64,000 nt of DNA, from NCBI GenBank assembly GCA_937980205.1, contig CALJKW010000042.1:62001-126000 (forward strand), in the 5' to 3' direction. The notes beneath the pieces were generated by a model. It made no database searches. It was not told where the DNA came from and saw nothing but the letters and a program-made list of their open reading frames with translations. The first letter of the stretch is position 1. The number at the start of each line of letters is the position of its first letter. Source of the stretch: an uncultured Myxococcales bacterium (GTDB taxonomy: Bacteria; Myxococcota; Myxococcia; Myxococcales; Myxococcaceae). The position numbers and the translations under genes were made by a program. Below are positions 17,985-25,810 of this stretch, piece after piece.

Positions 17985-19928
17985 ATGAGCGTAGGAACCA
18001 CCGAGCAGGTGCTGCACTTCTTCGGAGGAAAAGGAGGCGCAGGCAAGACGACGCTCTCGACAGCGTTCGCCCTGGAGCTGAGTGATTCCCTCGGCAAAGA
18101 CAAGATCCTCCTGGTTTCGATCGAACCTAACGGCGGACTGAGCGATCTCGTCAAGAAGAAGTTGAGCGACAAGCCGACCAAGCTGCAGGCCGGCAAGGGT
18201 ACCGGCGGCCTGTGGGCGGCCGAGCTCGACCCCGCGGCGCTCGCGAAGGCCTGGAACGAGAAGTACCGCCCGGCGCTCAAGGCGTCGGCGACGAAGGGCA
18301 TGATCCTCGACCAGGGCGACATCGAGAAGCTGCTCGACGCCTCGGCCTCGAACTTCGGCGAGCCGGCGGCGATGTTCCACCTGCTCGATCTGCTCGAGTC
18401 GAAGGAGTTCGATCGCATCGTCGTCGACGGCCTGGGCGCCGCGCACACGCTGCGCGTGCTCGACGAGGCGACGCAGCTGCGCAAGCTCATCGGCCTCATC
18501 CGCGGCGAGAAGCCGGGCAAGCAGGCGAAGTCGGCGCCCCCGCGCCCGCCGCACGCGCTCGACGAGTACGCCGCGAAGGCCGAGAAGCTGATGGCGCTCT
18601 TGCGCGACCCCGCGCGCTTCGCCTTCCACCTCGTGGCGCTGGCCGAGCCGGTGCCCGAGGCGCAGACCCGCTTCCTCTTCAACCAGCTCAAGGAGCGCGG
18701 CATCCCGGTCGTCGAGATCCTCACGGATCAGATCGAGGACGGGAAGGCGAGCCGCGAGGTCGCCAACCGCCGCGGCCTGCAGGCGCCGCACGTGCGCAAG
18801 TACCAGACGCTGGTTCCCAAGGTGGAGCTGATCCAGCGCCGCATCGTCGGCCCGCGCGGCTTCGACGAGATGAAGAAGTTCGCGAAGGAGGTCGCGAGCG
18901 GCAAGGAGACCAAGGCGCTGCAGTTCTCGGCCGCCGAGGGTCCTCCGGCGCTGGTGCGCGCTCCGTCGATGCCGCCGATCGCGGCGCCTCCGCTGCCGCC
19001 GACGCGCTTCATCTTCTTCGTGGGCTCGGGCGGCGTGGGCAAGAGCTCGTGCGCTGCGGCCGCGGCCGTGACGTTGACCGAAAAAGAGGGGCCGGTGCTG
19101 CTCATCTCGACCGACCCGGCGCACTCGCTCTCCGACGTGCTGCAGAGCCGGCTCACCGACACCGAGACGCAGGTGAAGGGTACGAAGGGCCTCTACGCGC
19201 GCGAGATCGACTTCGCGAACTGGTACGCGAACCTCCGCCGGAAGATCAAAGAGAAGGCCGAGAGCGCGTTCGGCCCCGAGGTGAAGGGCCAGGAGTTCGC
19301 CATCGACCGCGAGCTCATCCGCAACCTGCTCGACCTCGCGCCGCACGGCATCGACGAGCTGTCCGCGATGTTCGCGCTCACCGACGCGCTCGTGCAGGAG
19401 CGGTTCAAGCGCATCGTCATCGACCCCGCGCCGGTCGGCGACAAGTTCCGCATCCTCGAGCTGCCTGAAGTGCTCAAGGGCTGGCTGACCGCGGTGCACG
19501 GCGTGCTGCTCAAGCACCGCGCCAAGGGCTTCGGCCCGCTCTGCGACGAGCTCGCCGCGATGCTCAAGCACACGAAGCGCTTCGAAGAGGCGATCCTGAA
19601 CCCCAGCGAGTGCCGGTTCGTGGTCGTGACGCGCGGCGAAGAGATGGCGACTCCTCCGGCCGAGCGGCTGGTCGAGTACCTCAAGGCGAAGAAGCTGCCC
19701 GTCGAGCGCGTGCTCGTGAATCGCGTGCTGCCGAAGACGACCTGCCCGGTCACCGAAGAGCGCCGGAACAACGAGCTCGCCAACGCGAAGAACGTGGAGA
19801 AGAAGATCGGTCTCCCCGTCACCGTCGCGCCGGCGCTCGGCCGTCACCCGGCGGGCCTTCGCGAGCTGAAGGCGTTCCGCACCGCCTGGTACGCGCTTTC
19901 GGCCACGTCGAAGATCAAGGCCGCGTAG
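17985..19928 (+). CDS. ArsA/GET3-family ATPase with two P-loop domains
   Basis: A protein of about 647 residues with two nucleotide-binding halves. The first carries the deviant Walker A GGKGGAGKTT near residue 15; the second carries GSGGVGKSS near residue 345 followed by a switch-like STDPAHSLSD. This tandem layout is that of ArsA-type anion-pump ATPases and GET3/TRC40 relatives. No arsB or arsD gene is nearby, and the Cys triad of true ArsA is not evident, so arsenite export is unlikely. A chaperone or targeting ATPase role is more plausible. I chose ATG 17985 over GTG 17967 because GGAAGG (17969-17974) lies 10 bases upstream of the ATG. Confidence 0.8.
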   Translation: MSVGTTEQVLHFFGGKGGAGKTTLSTAFALELSDSLGKDKILLVSIEPNGGLSDLVKKKLSDKPTKLQAGKGTGGLWAAELDPAALAKAWNEKYRPALKASATKGMILDQGDIEKLLDASASNFGEPAAMFHLLDLLESKEFDRIVVDGLGAAHTLRVLDEATQLRKLIGLIRGEKPGKQAKSAPPRPPHALDEYAAKAEKLMALLRDPARFAFHLVALAEPVPEAQTRFLFNQLKERGIPVVEILTDQIEDGKASREVANRRGLQAPHVRKYQTLVPKVELIQRRIVGPRGFDEMKKFAKEVASGKETKALQFSAAEGPPALVRAPSMPPIAAPPLPPTRFIFFVGSGGVGKSSCAAAAAVTLTEKEGPVLLISTDPAHSLSDVLQSRLTDTETQVKGTKGLYAREIDFANWYANLRRKIKEKAESAFGPEVKGQEFAIDRELIRNLLDLAPHGIDELSAMFALTDALVQERFKRIVIDPAPVGDKFRILELPEVLKGWLTAVHGVLLKHRAKGFGPLCDELAAMLKHTKRFEEAILNPSECRFVVVTRGEEMATPPAERLVEYLKAKKLPVERVLVNRVLPKTTCPVTEERRNNELANAKNVEKKIGLPVTVAPALGRHPAGLRELKAFRTAWYALSATSKIKAA

Positions 19929-19956
19929 GCACTCGAGGCCGATACGCGGCGCGCTG

Positions 19957-20160
19957 CTTCGTTGGACGCTCCGGTCCGTGCTCATGGCCAGACAACGGCC
20001 ACTCCGCGCGGTCCTCGCGTCCGCCTCGCATCGCTTGCGTCTCGGCCTTTCGTGTCCAGACCTCGGGCGCAGCTGCGTCTCCCGACGTCTGGTACGTGAG
20101 CACGGACCGGAGCCGGCAACGAAGAGATCGGGCCGTGCAGCCGTTTTTGCAGCAGCCTGC
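19957..20160. repeat. Inverted, MITE-like palindromic repeat region (two partial copies)
   Basis: The 352-bp gap between the ATPase gene and the first usable start of the next gene is mostly repeat. The left arm 19957-19984 matches the reverse complement of 20097-20124 at 25 of 28 bases. The right arm extended to 20160 matches 41746-41809 in opposite orientation over about 64 bp (roughly 57 identities). Between the arms a hairpin, CCAGACCTCGGG (20056-20067) against CCCGACGTCTGG, brackets a GCAGCTGC centre. This looks like two head-to-head remnants of one small non-coding repeat family. Confidence 0.65.
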
Positions 20161-20280
20161 TAGGCGCGTTTCGCCCTCAAGGCGTAGCCTTGCCTCATCG
20201 ACCCCCTCGTCATCCACCCCCCGTGCGTTCACTGCCGCGGCCTGACGGACGGCCGCGTCTGCCTGCGCTGCGGCATCGCG

Positions 20281-20733
20281 GTGGCGCAGGCGCTTGCGCC
20301 GGTGCGGGAGCGCCGCTCGATGTTGTTCGTGGGCCTGGGCGCGGGCACTGCGCTGGGCGCGCTGGCGGTGAGCGCGGTGCTGTTGCTGCAGGCGCCGGTG
20401 CTGGTGCCGATGCCGATCGTGATCCCCGCGCCGCCGGTCGTGATTCCCGAGCCGCCGCTGCCTCCGGACCTGCCGCGGCTGCCGCCGATCCCTCCGGACG
20501 CGGAAGCAGGCTACGGCCGCTTCGCGTGCGCGACGAAGCCGCTGGGCGCCGAGGTGTGGATCGACGGCGAGAACACCGGCGAGAAGACGCCGATCTCGGT
20601 CTCGAAGGCGATTCCGCTCAAGGCGGGGCGACACTGGGTGGTGTTCCGCCGCGAGGGCAAGCGCAGCGGCCCGCATGAGATCGAAGTGCGCGAGGGTGAG
20701 CTCGCCAAGCTCGTCGGCATCATCATCGAGTGA
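20281..20733 (+). CDS. Membrane-anchored PEGA-domain protein, start uncertain
   Basis: From GTG 20281 the protein is 150 residues: a transmembrane helix (SMLFVGLGAGTALGALAVSA), a Pro-rich linker, and a C-terminal PEGA domain (KPLGAEVWIDGENTG, KAGRHWVVFRREG). In the same frame upstream of the GTG the sequence still looks coding and contains a zinc-ribbon pair (CVHCRG, then CLRCG) back to a stop at 20185. No ATG, GTG or TTG is in frame there; a TTG at 20190 is in another frame. Either a rare start codon is used or a base is missing. A cytoplasmic zinc ribbon, a membrane helix and an outer PEGA domain would make a complete small membrane protein. Confidence 0.7.
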   Translation: MAQALAPVRERRSMLFVGLGAGTALGALAVSAVLLLQAPVLVPMPIVIPAPPVVIPEPPLPPDLPRLPPIPPDAEAGYGRFACATKPLGAEVWIDGENTGEKTPISVSKAIPLKAGRHWVVFRREGKRSGPHEIEVREGELAKLVGIIIE

Positions 20734-20789
20734 GCGTGGCTACGGCGCAGCGCGTCGTGCGCCGATCCTCGTTTTTTCGGGACGCCGCG

Positions 20790-20795
20790 TATATA
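20790..20795 (+). promoter_or_regulatory. Candidate -10 element upstream of accA
   Basis: TATATA in an otherwise GC-rich stretch lies 13 bases before the accA start. No convincing -35 is visible, and transcription from here would give a nearly leaderless mRNA. Confidence 0.25.
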
Positions 20796-20808
20796 GCCAC
20801 CCCGCCAC

Positions 20809-21780
20809 ATGGCTCTGACCTCCTTCACCCACGCGCTCGACTTCGAGCGGCCACTCCTCGAGCTGGAGAAGAAGATCGAGGAGCTTCGAAACCTCTCCAC
20901 GTCCGGCAGCGTCGACTTCACCACCGAGATCGGCAAGCTCGAGAAGAAGGCCAAGAAGCTGCAGGCCGAGATCTTCTCCGACCTGAACCGCTGGCAGGTG
21001 GTGCAGCTGAGCCGGCACTCGGCCCGTCCGTACTTCCTCGACTACGTGCAGGCGCTGTTCACCGACTACGTCGAGCTCTCGGGCGACCGGCTGTACTCCG
21101 AAGACCCGTCGATCATCGGCGGCTTCGCCCGCTTCGACGGCCGGCCGGTGATGGTCCTCGGCCACCAGAAGGGCCGCAGCACGAAAGAGAACATGCTGCG
21201 GAACTTCGGGATGCCGCGCCCCGAGGGCTACCGCAAGGCGCGGCGCCTGATGGAGCTCGCGGCGCGCTTCGATCGCCCGATCCTCACGTTCGTCGACACC
21301 CCGGGCGCCTACCCCGGCATCGGCGCAGAAGAGCGCGGCCAGGCCGAGGCCATCGCCGTGAACCTCGAGGTCATGGCGGGCCTGCCGGTCCCGGTCATCT
21401 CCACCGTCATCGGCGAAGGCGGCAGCGGCGGAGCCCTCGCCATCGGCGTCGGCAACCGCGTGCTGATGATGGAGAACTCGATCTACTCCGTCATCTCGCC
21501 CGAGGCCTGCTCGTCGATCCTCTACCGCGACGCTTCGATGGCCGAGAAGGCCGCCGACGCGCTGAAGCTGACCGCGCGCGATCTGTTCGAGATGAAGGTC
21601 ATCGACGAGCTCGTGGAAGAGCCCGCCGGCGGAGCCCACCGAGATCCCGCGAAGGCGGCCGAGTCGCTCGCGAAGGTGCTGCGCAAGCACCTGGGGCCGC
21701 TGCTCACCATGAAGCCCGATCAGCTCATCGCCGATCGCTACGCCCGGTTCCGCGCGCTGGGCGTTTTCTCGGGGAAGTGA
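20809..21780 (+). CDS. accA: Acetyl-CoA carboxylase carboxyltransferase subunit alpha
   Basis: A 323-residue protein of normal AccA length. The N-terminal coiled helices (LDFERPLLELEKKIEELR) are followed by the crotonase-like carboxyltransferase fold with conserved stretches DRPILTFVDTPGAYPG, GEGGSGGALAIGVGNRVLM and YSVISPEACSSILYRD. With AccD it transfers carboxyl from biotin to acetyl-CoA, making malonyl-CoA for fatty acid synthesis. It is followed after 11 bp by hisC and then cmk, a short housekeeping operon. Identification is secure. Confidence 0.97.
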   Translation: MALTSFTHALDFERPLLELEKKIEELRNLSTSGSVDFTTEIGKLEKKAKKLQAEIFSDLNRWQVVQLSRHSARPYFLDYVQALFTDYVELSGDRLYSEDPSIIGGFARFDGRPVMVLGHQKGRSTKENMLRNFGMPRPEGYRKARRLMELAARFDRPILTFVDTPGAYPGIGAEERGQAEAIAVNLEVMAGLPVPVISTVIGEGGSGGALAIGVGNRVLMMENSIYSVISPEACSSILYRDASMAEKAADALKLTARDLFEMKVIDELVEEPAGGAHRDPAKAAESLAKVLRKHLGPLLTMKPDQLIADRYARFRALGVFSGK

Positions 21781-21791
21781 GTCTTCGACCG

Positions 21792-22886
21792 ATGCGTCCT
21801 CTGGTTCCCGAGTGGGTCGAGCAGCTCAAGCCCTACGTCCCCGGCAAGCCGATCGAAGAGGTCGAGCGTGAGTACGGCGTCAGCAACGTCATCAAGCTCG
21901 CCTCGAACGAGAACCCGCTGGGGCCCTCTCCGCTCGCCATCGAGGCGATGGAGGCCGCCGCTCGGAAGGTGCACCTGTACCCCGACGGCTCGAGCTACTA
22001 CCTCGTGCGCCGGCTGGCGCAGCACCTGAACGTCGAGGCCTCCGAGGTCTTCGTCGGCTCGGGCAGCAACGAGATCATCGAGCTCATCATCCGCACGTTC
22101 ACGACGCCGGAAGACGAGACGCTGCTGAGCGCCGGCAGCTTCGTGATGTACAAGACCGCGCTGCAGTCGCACGGGCGGAGGTTCGTCGAGGTGCCGATGC
22201 AGACCGGCTACCGCTACGACCTGCCGGCGATGGCCCAGCGGCTGACTCCGAAGACGCGGCTCGTGTTCCTCGCGAACCCGGACAACCCGACGGGCACCGC
22301 GTTCTCGAAGAGCGAGCTCGACGCCTTCCTCGCGAAGGTCTCGTCCGACACGCTCGTCGTGCTCGACGAGGCGTACTTCGAGTACGTCGACTGGGACGAG
22401 TACCCGAACGGGCTCGACTACTTCCGCAAGCTGCCGAACCTGATCGTCCTGCGCACGTACTCGAAGATCTACGGGCTCGCGGGCATTCGCCTGGGCTACG
22501 GCATCATGAACCCGAAGCTGGTGAGCTACCTGAACCGCACGAAGATGCCGTTCAACCTCACCTCCATCGCGCAGGCCGCCGGCATCGCCGCGCTCGACGA
22601 CGTCGAGCACCTGCGCACCACGCGCGAGACGACGCACCGCGGCCTGCGCTACCTGGAGAAAGAGCTGCGCGCGATCGGCCTCGACGTCCCGAGGAGCCAC
22701 GCGAACTTCGTCTTCGTGCAGCTCGGGCGCGCGTCGGGCCCGGTGAACGAGGCGCTGCTCAAGCGCGGCATCATCACGCGGCCGGTGCCGGGCAGCGGCT
22801 GGCCGAACGCGCTGCGCATCTCGACGGGCCTGCAGTCGCAGAACGAGCGGCTGGTGAAGGCGCTCGCGGAAGTGATGAGGGGCTGA
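21792..22886 (+). CDS. hisC: Histidinol-phosphate aminotransferase
   Basis: A 364-residue class I/II PLP-dependent aminotransferase. The N-terminus (VPEWVEQLKPYVPGKPIEE) and ASNENPLGPSP are typical of HisC. The PLP lysine is K225 in TYSKIYGLAGIRLGYG; NPDNPTGT and the DEAYFEY aspartate are also present. It converts histidinol phosphate and 2-oxoglutarate to imidazole acetol phosphate and glutamate in histidine synthesis. I take ATG 21792, which keeps an 11-bp gap after accA; an ORF can be drawn further upstream but only in the wrong frame of accA. Some HisC enzymes also act on aromatic amino acids. Confidence 0.95.
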   Translation: MRPLVPEWVEQLKPYVPGKPIEEVEREYGVSNVIKLASNENPLGPSPLAIEAMEAAARKVHLYPDGSSYYLVRRLAQHLNVEASEVFVGSGSNEIIELIIRTFTTPEDETLLSAGSFVMYKTALQSHGRRFVEVPMQTGYRYDLPAMAQRLTPKTRLVFLANPDNPTGTAFSKSELDAFLAKVSSDTLVVLDEAYFEYVDWDEYPNGLDYFRKLPNLIVLRTYSKIYGLAGIRLGYGIMNPKLVSYLNRTKMPFNLTSIAQAAGIAALDDVEHLRTTRETTHRGLRYLEKELRAIGLDVPRSHANFVFVQLGRASGPVNEALLKRGIITRPVPGSGWPNALRISTGLQSQNERLVKALAEVMRG

Positions 22887-22894
22887 AGAAGGCC

Positions 22895-23581
22895 ATGACG
22901 AAGAAGCGCCCGCTCATCGTCGCCATCGACGGGCCGGCCGGCGCGGGAAAGTCGACGGTCTCGAAGATCCTCGCGCGGCGGCTCGGGTTCTCGCTCGTCG
23001 ACACCGGGGCCATCTACCGCTGCGTCGCGCTCGCTGCGCGCGAGCAGGGCGTAGCGCTCGACGACGACCCGAAGCTCGAGAAGCTGCTCGAAGGCCTGCA
23101 CATCAGCTTCAAGGTCGAGGGCGAGCAGAACCACGTGTTCATCGGCGGCCGCGACGTGTCCGAGGCGATCCGCACGCCGGAGAACTCGCTGGCCGCGAGC
23201 CAGGTCTCGAGCCGCCCGACGGTGCGCGCGCACCTGCTCGAGGTGCAGCGGCGGCTCGCGCTCGAGGCCGAAGCCGGCGCGATCCTCGAAGGCCGCGACA
23301 TCGGCACCGTCGTCTTCCCCGACGCGGACGTGAAGATCTTCCTCGAGGCCGACCCGGCGATACGCGCCCGGCGCCGCTTCGAAGAGCTGTTCGAGAAGGG
23401 CGTCGAGAAGACGCTCGACCAGGTGCAGGCCGAGCAGAACAAGCGCGACAAAGACGACCGCGAGCGTGAGGCGGCTCCGCTGAAGGCCGCGCCCGACGCT
23501 ATTCGCATCGACTCGACGGCGCTGCCGCTGTCGGAGGTCGAGCGCAGGATCGAAGAAGCCGTCAGAGCGAAGCAAAGATGA
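22895..23581 (+). CDS. cmk: Cytidylate kinase
   Basis: A 228-residue (d)CMP kinase. The P-loop GPAGAGKST is near residue 12, followed by LGFSLVDTGAIYRCVAL, the CMP-binding insert (IRTPENSLAASQVSSRPTVR), EGRDIGTVVFPDADVKIFL and the lid region ARRRFEEL. It phosphorylates CMP and dCMP using ATP. It starts 8 bp after hisC and is last in the accA-hisC-cmk run. Length and motifs match the family. Confidence 0.96.
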   Translation: MTKKRPLIVAIDGPAGAGKSTVSKILARRLGFSLVDTGAIYRCVALAAREQGVALDDDPKLEKLLEGLHISFKVEGEQNHVFIGGRDVSEAIRTPENSLAASQVSSRPTVRAHLLEVQRRLALEAEAGAILEGRDIGTVVFPDADVKIFLEADPAIRARRRFEELFEKGVEKTLDQVQAEQNKRDKDDREREAAPLKAAPDAIRIDSTALPLSEVERRIEEAVRAKQR

Positions 23582-23588
23582 GCTCCCT

Positions 23589-23614
23589 CTGCCCTCGTAG
23601 GGGCGAGGGGGCAG
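23589..23614 (+). repeat. REP-like hairpin after cmk
   Basis: An imperfect palindrome with arms CTGCCCTCG and CGAGGGGGCAG lies 7 bp after the cmk stop. Its centre shares the core CCCTACGAGGG (on the opposite strand) with the hairpin at 54835-54869. It may weakly terminate the accA operon, but there is no T-tract. Confidence 0.4.
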
Positions 23615-23659
23615 TCCAGGAACGAGCGGAGGACCGCGCCGCGCCCTAAACTGCGCCCG

Positions 23660-24871
23660 GTGGCCGACCTCTCGCCAGCCACGGAGCGCGCGCTCGCGGA
23701 CGAACGCGAGCACATGGCCAAGCGCCTGCGCGGGGTGCGCCTCGTCGGCGCGTCGCTGTGGGTGTTGGGGGTCGCGTTCGCGGACTTCCGGTCGCCGGAA
23801 GAGCTCAAGCGCAACATCCTGCCGCCGGTCGTCTACCTGCTGATCGCGTCGGCGGCGGTGGGGCTCGCGGCCATCTCGCGCCGGCGTTCGAAGCCGTGGG
23901 CGCTGTGGGTGGTGCCGCTCGTCGACGTGCCGATCGTCCTGTTGATCGAGTACGGGCGCGTGACCGCCTCGGAGCAGCGCCTGGCGAACGCGATGTACGC
24001 GCTCGCGCTGTTCGCGTTCATGATCCTGCTGGCGATGATGACGCTGAAGCGCTCGGTCATCGTCATGAGCGGGCTCGTCGCGCTGCCGATGCAGCTGTGG
24101 CTCATCTCGATGGTCGCGCCGGACTCGTCGTGGTGGTTCGGCTCGGCGGCGATGCTGCTGATGACGGTCATCGCCGGCTACTACCTCGCGACGCGCGTCA
24201 CGCAGCTGGTCTCGCGCGTCTCGAACCTCGCGCGGCACTTCTCGCCGGCGATCGCGGCGGTGGTGGAGCAGGGCGTCGCGAGCACGACCGAAGAGGTGAC
24301 GGTGCTGTTCAGCGACATCCGCGGCTTCACCGCGATGAGCGAGCGGCTGAACAGCAAGCAGGTCGTCGAGCAGCTGAACGTGTACCTCTCGCGCATGGTC
24401 GAGGTGATCGAGCGCCACCACGGCAACGTCGACAAGTTCATGGGCGACGGGATCCTCGCGTACTTCGGCGCGCCCCAGAAGGTGCCCGACCACGCGACCC
24501 AGGCCGTCGCGTGCGCCCTGGAGATGATCGAGGCGCTCGACCAGCTCAACGCCGAGCGCGCCCAGAAGAACCTCGGGCCGCTGCACATCGGCATTGGCAT
24601 TCACACCGGCCCCGCGCTGCTCGGCGAGATCGGCCCCGATACGCGCCAGGAGTACACGATCATCGGCGACACGGTGAACCTCGCCTCGCGCATCGAGGGG
24701 CTCACCAAGCAGCACCAGGCCGCCGTGCTCGTCTCGCAGTCGACGCGCAAGCAGGCGCCCGGCTTCGACTACCGCGCGGTGGAGGCGGTGCAGGTGAAGG
24801 GCAAGAGCGAGCCCGTCGCCACCTTCGAGCCGTCACGCTCGAGCGCGGCGGCGACGCTGACGCTGAGCTAG
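23660..24871 (+). CDS. Membrane class III adenylate/guanylate cyclase
   Basis: A 403-residue protein from GTG 23660. The N-terminal half has about five or six hydrophobic segments (residues 30-185). The C-terminal half is a class III cyclase domain: metal-binding Asp 219 in LFSDIRGFTAMSE and Asp 263 in DKFMGDGILAYFG, then EYTIIGDTVNLASRIEGL with the transition-state Asn/Arg pair. All catalytic residues are present, so it should make cAMP (or cGMP). Class III cyclases act as dimers; the membrane part is probably a sensor. It ends convergently, overlapping by 39 bp the minus-strand gene at 24833. Confidence 0.88.
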   Translation: MADLSPATERALADEREHMAKRLRGVRLVGASLWVLGVAFADFRSPEELKRNILPPVVYLLIASAAVGLAAISRRRSKPWALWVVPLVDVPIVLLIEYGRVTASEQRLANAMYALALFAFMILLAMMTLKRSVIVMSGLVALPMQLWLISMVAPDSSWWFGSAAMLLMTVIAGYYLATRVTQLVSRVSNLARHFSPAIAAVVEQGVASTTEEVTVLFSDIRGFTAMSERLNSKQVVEQLNVYLSRMVEVIERHHGNVDKFMGDGILAYFGAPQKVPDHATQAVACALEMIEALDQLNAERAQKNLGPLHIGIGIHTGPALLGEIGPDTRQEYTIIGDTVNLASRIEGLTKQHQAAVLVSQSTRKQAPGFDYRAVEAVQVKGKSEPVATFEPSRSSAAATLTLS

Positions 24872-25810
24872 ACCGAGCGAACAGCGCTGACCCGACCCGG
24901 GCCGCTGTTGTCCCCCGCGCCCTCCGCCCCGGCCCGACGCTGTGCGTCCGAGCATCACCACCATCAGCACCACCATCAGCGGACCACCGTCAGAAGAGCA
25001 CCCACAGCCGCCGCGCGGCCCCTCGCCACCGGCATCCGCGACCACGCCCGCATCCGGCACACCGCCGTCCACCACGCCCGCATCGTCGACGGGCGCGCGG
25101 TTGACGTACCCGCTCCACCACGCATCGCAGGCGCCCGCATCGCTCGACAGCACGAGGTACAGCCACGCCGGCTTCGGCGGCAGCCGCGCGACGTCGACGG
25201 AGTACGCGCTGGTTCGCTGCCCGCCGCCGACCGGCAGGCCGGCGACGACGGTGCCGTGCTCTCCGTCGGCGGAGTACCACTCGATGGAGGTCAGCGTCGG
25301 CAGCGCGGAGTCGATCTCCCACGCGAGCAGCAGGCGCCCCGCGTCGTCGGGCTGGGCGCCGAGCGGGGTCGTCACCCAGACGGCCGGTCCCCCGAGGGTC
25401 GAGATGCGGCCCTCCGCCTTCGAGACCTGCCGGCCCTCGATCGGATCATCGATGTCGGCGTAGGGCTGCCAGCAGCCGGGGCCGGCGTCGCGCGAGTCCC
25501 AGTCGGCGAAGTCGGTCGGCGACGAGAGGGGAATGGCATCGGTGACCGGCAAGAGCACGCTGCCGTCGGGCAGGCCGAACGGGCCCCACGCGCGCGACGT
25601 CACCATGAGGCGGGCGGTGGCCATGCCGCCGATGCTCTCCTGGTCGGTCCACTGCAGCGGGAAGAGGCCGGCGTCGTCGGGGACGTTGCCGGTGTAGCGG
25701 GGCAGCGCGATCTCGAACGAATACACGTGCGCGACCGCAGGCGCGGCGAGCAGGGCCAGGAGCAGGGCGCTAAGGTGCAGGCCGGTGTCTTCGCTCCTCA
25801 CGCTCTTCAT
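24833..25810 (-). CDS. Secreted protein with MYXO-CTERM-type C-terminal tail
   Basis: A 325-residue protein if ATG 25810 is used; a GTG at 25801 is an alternative. The start gives a clear signal peptide (LHLSALLLALLAAPAVAHV). The body is beta-rich with no family I recognise (SFEIALPRYTGNVPDDAGLF near the N-terminus). The C-terminus has an Asp/Gly-rich linker, GGCGCSSDGG, a hydrophobic helix (PLMVVLMVVMLG) and an Arg/Gly-rich end. This tripartite tail is the MYXO-CTERM type, thought to be processed by myxosortase and to anchor proteins at the cell surface. It overlaps the 5' end of the divergent gene at 25785 and the 3' end of the cyclase gene. Both strands are thus used at each end. Confidence 0.75.
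   Translation of the reverse strand: MKSVRSEDTGLHLSALLLALLAAPAVAHVYSFEIALPRYTGNVPDDAGLFPLQWTDQESIGGMATARLMVTSRAWGPFGLPDGSVLLPVTDAIPLSSPTDFADWDSRDAGPGCWQPYADIDDPIEGRQVSKAEGRISTLGGPAVWVTTPLGAQPDDAGRLLLAWEIDSALPTLTSIEWYSADGEHGTVVAGLPVGGGQRTSAYSVDVARLPPKPAWLYLVLSSDAGACDAWWSGYVNRAPVDDAGVVDGGVPDAGVVADAGGEGPRGGCGCSSDGGPLMVVLMVVMLGRTASGRGGGRGGQQRPGSGQRCSLGLAQRQRRRRARA

Noticed and set aside
17985..19928. Arsenic resistance locus
   Set aside because: The ATPase is ArsA-like in fold, but no arsB, arsC, arsD or arsR gene is near and the metalloid-binding cysteines are not evident.
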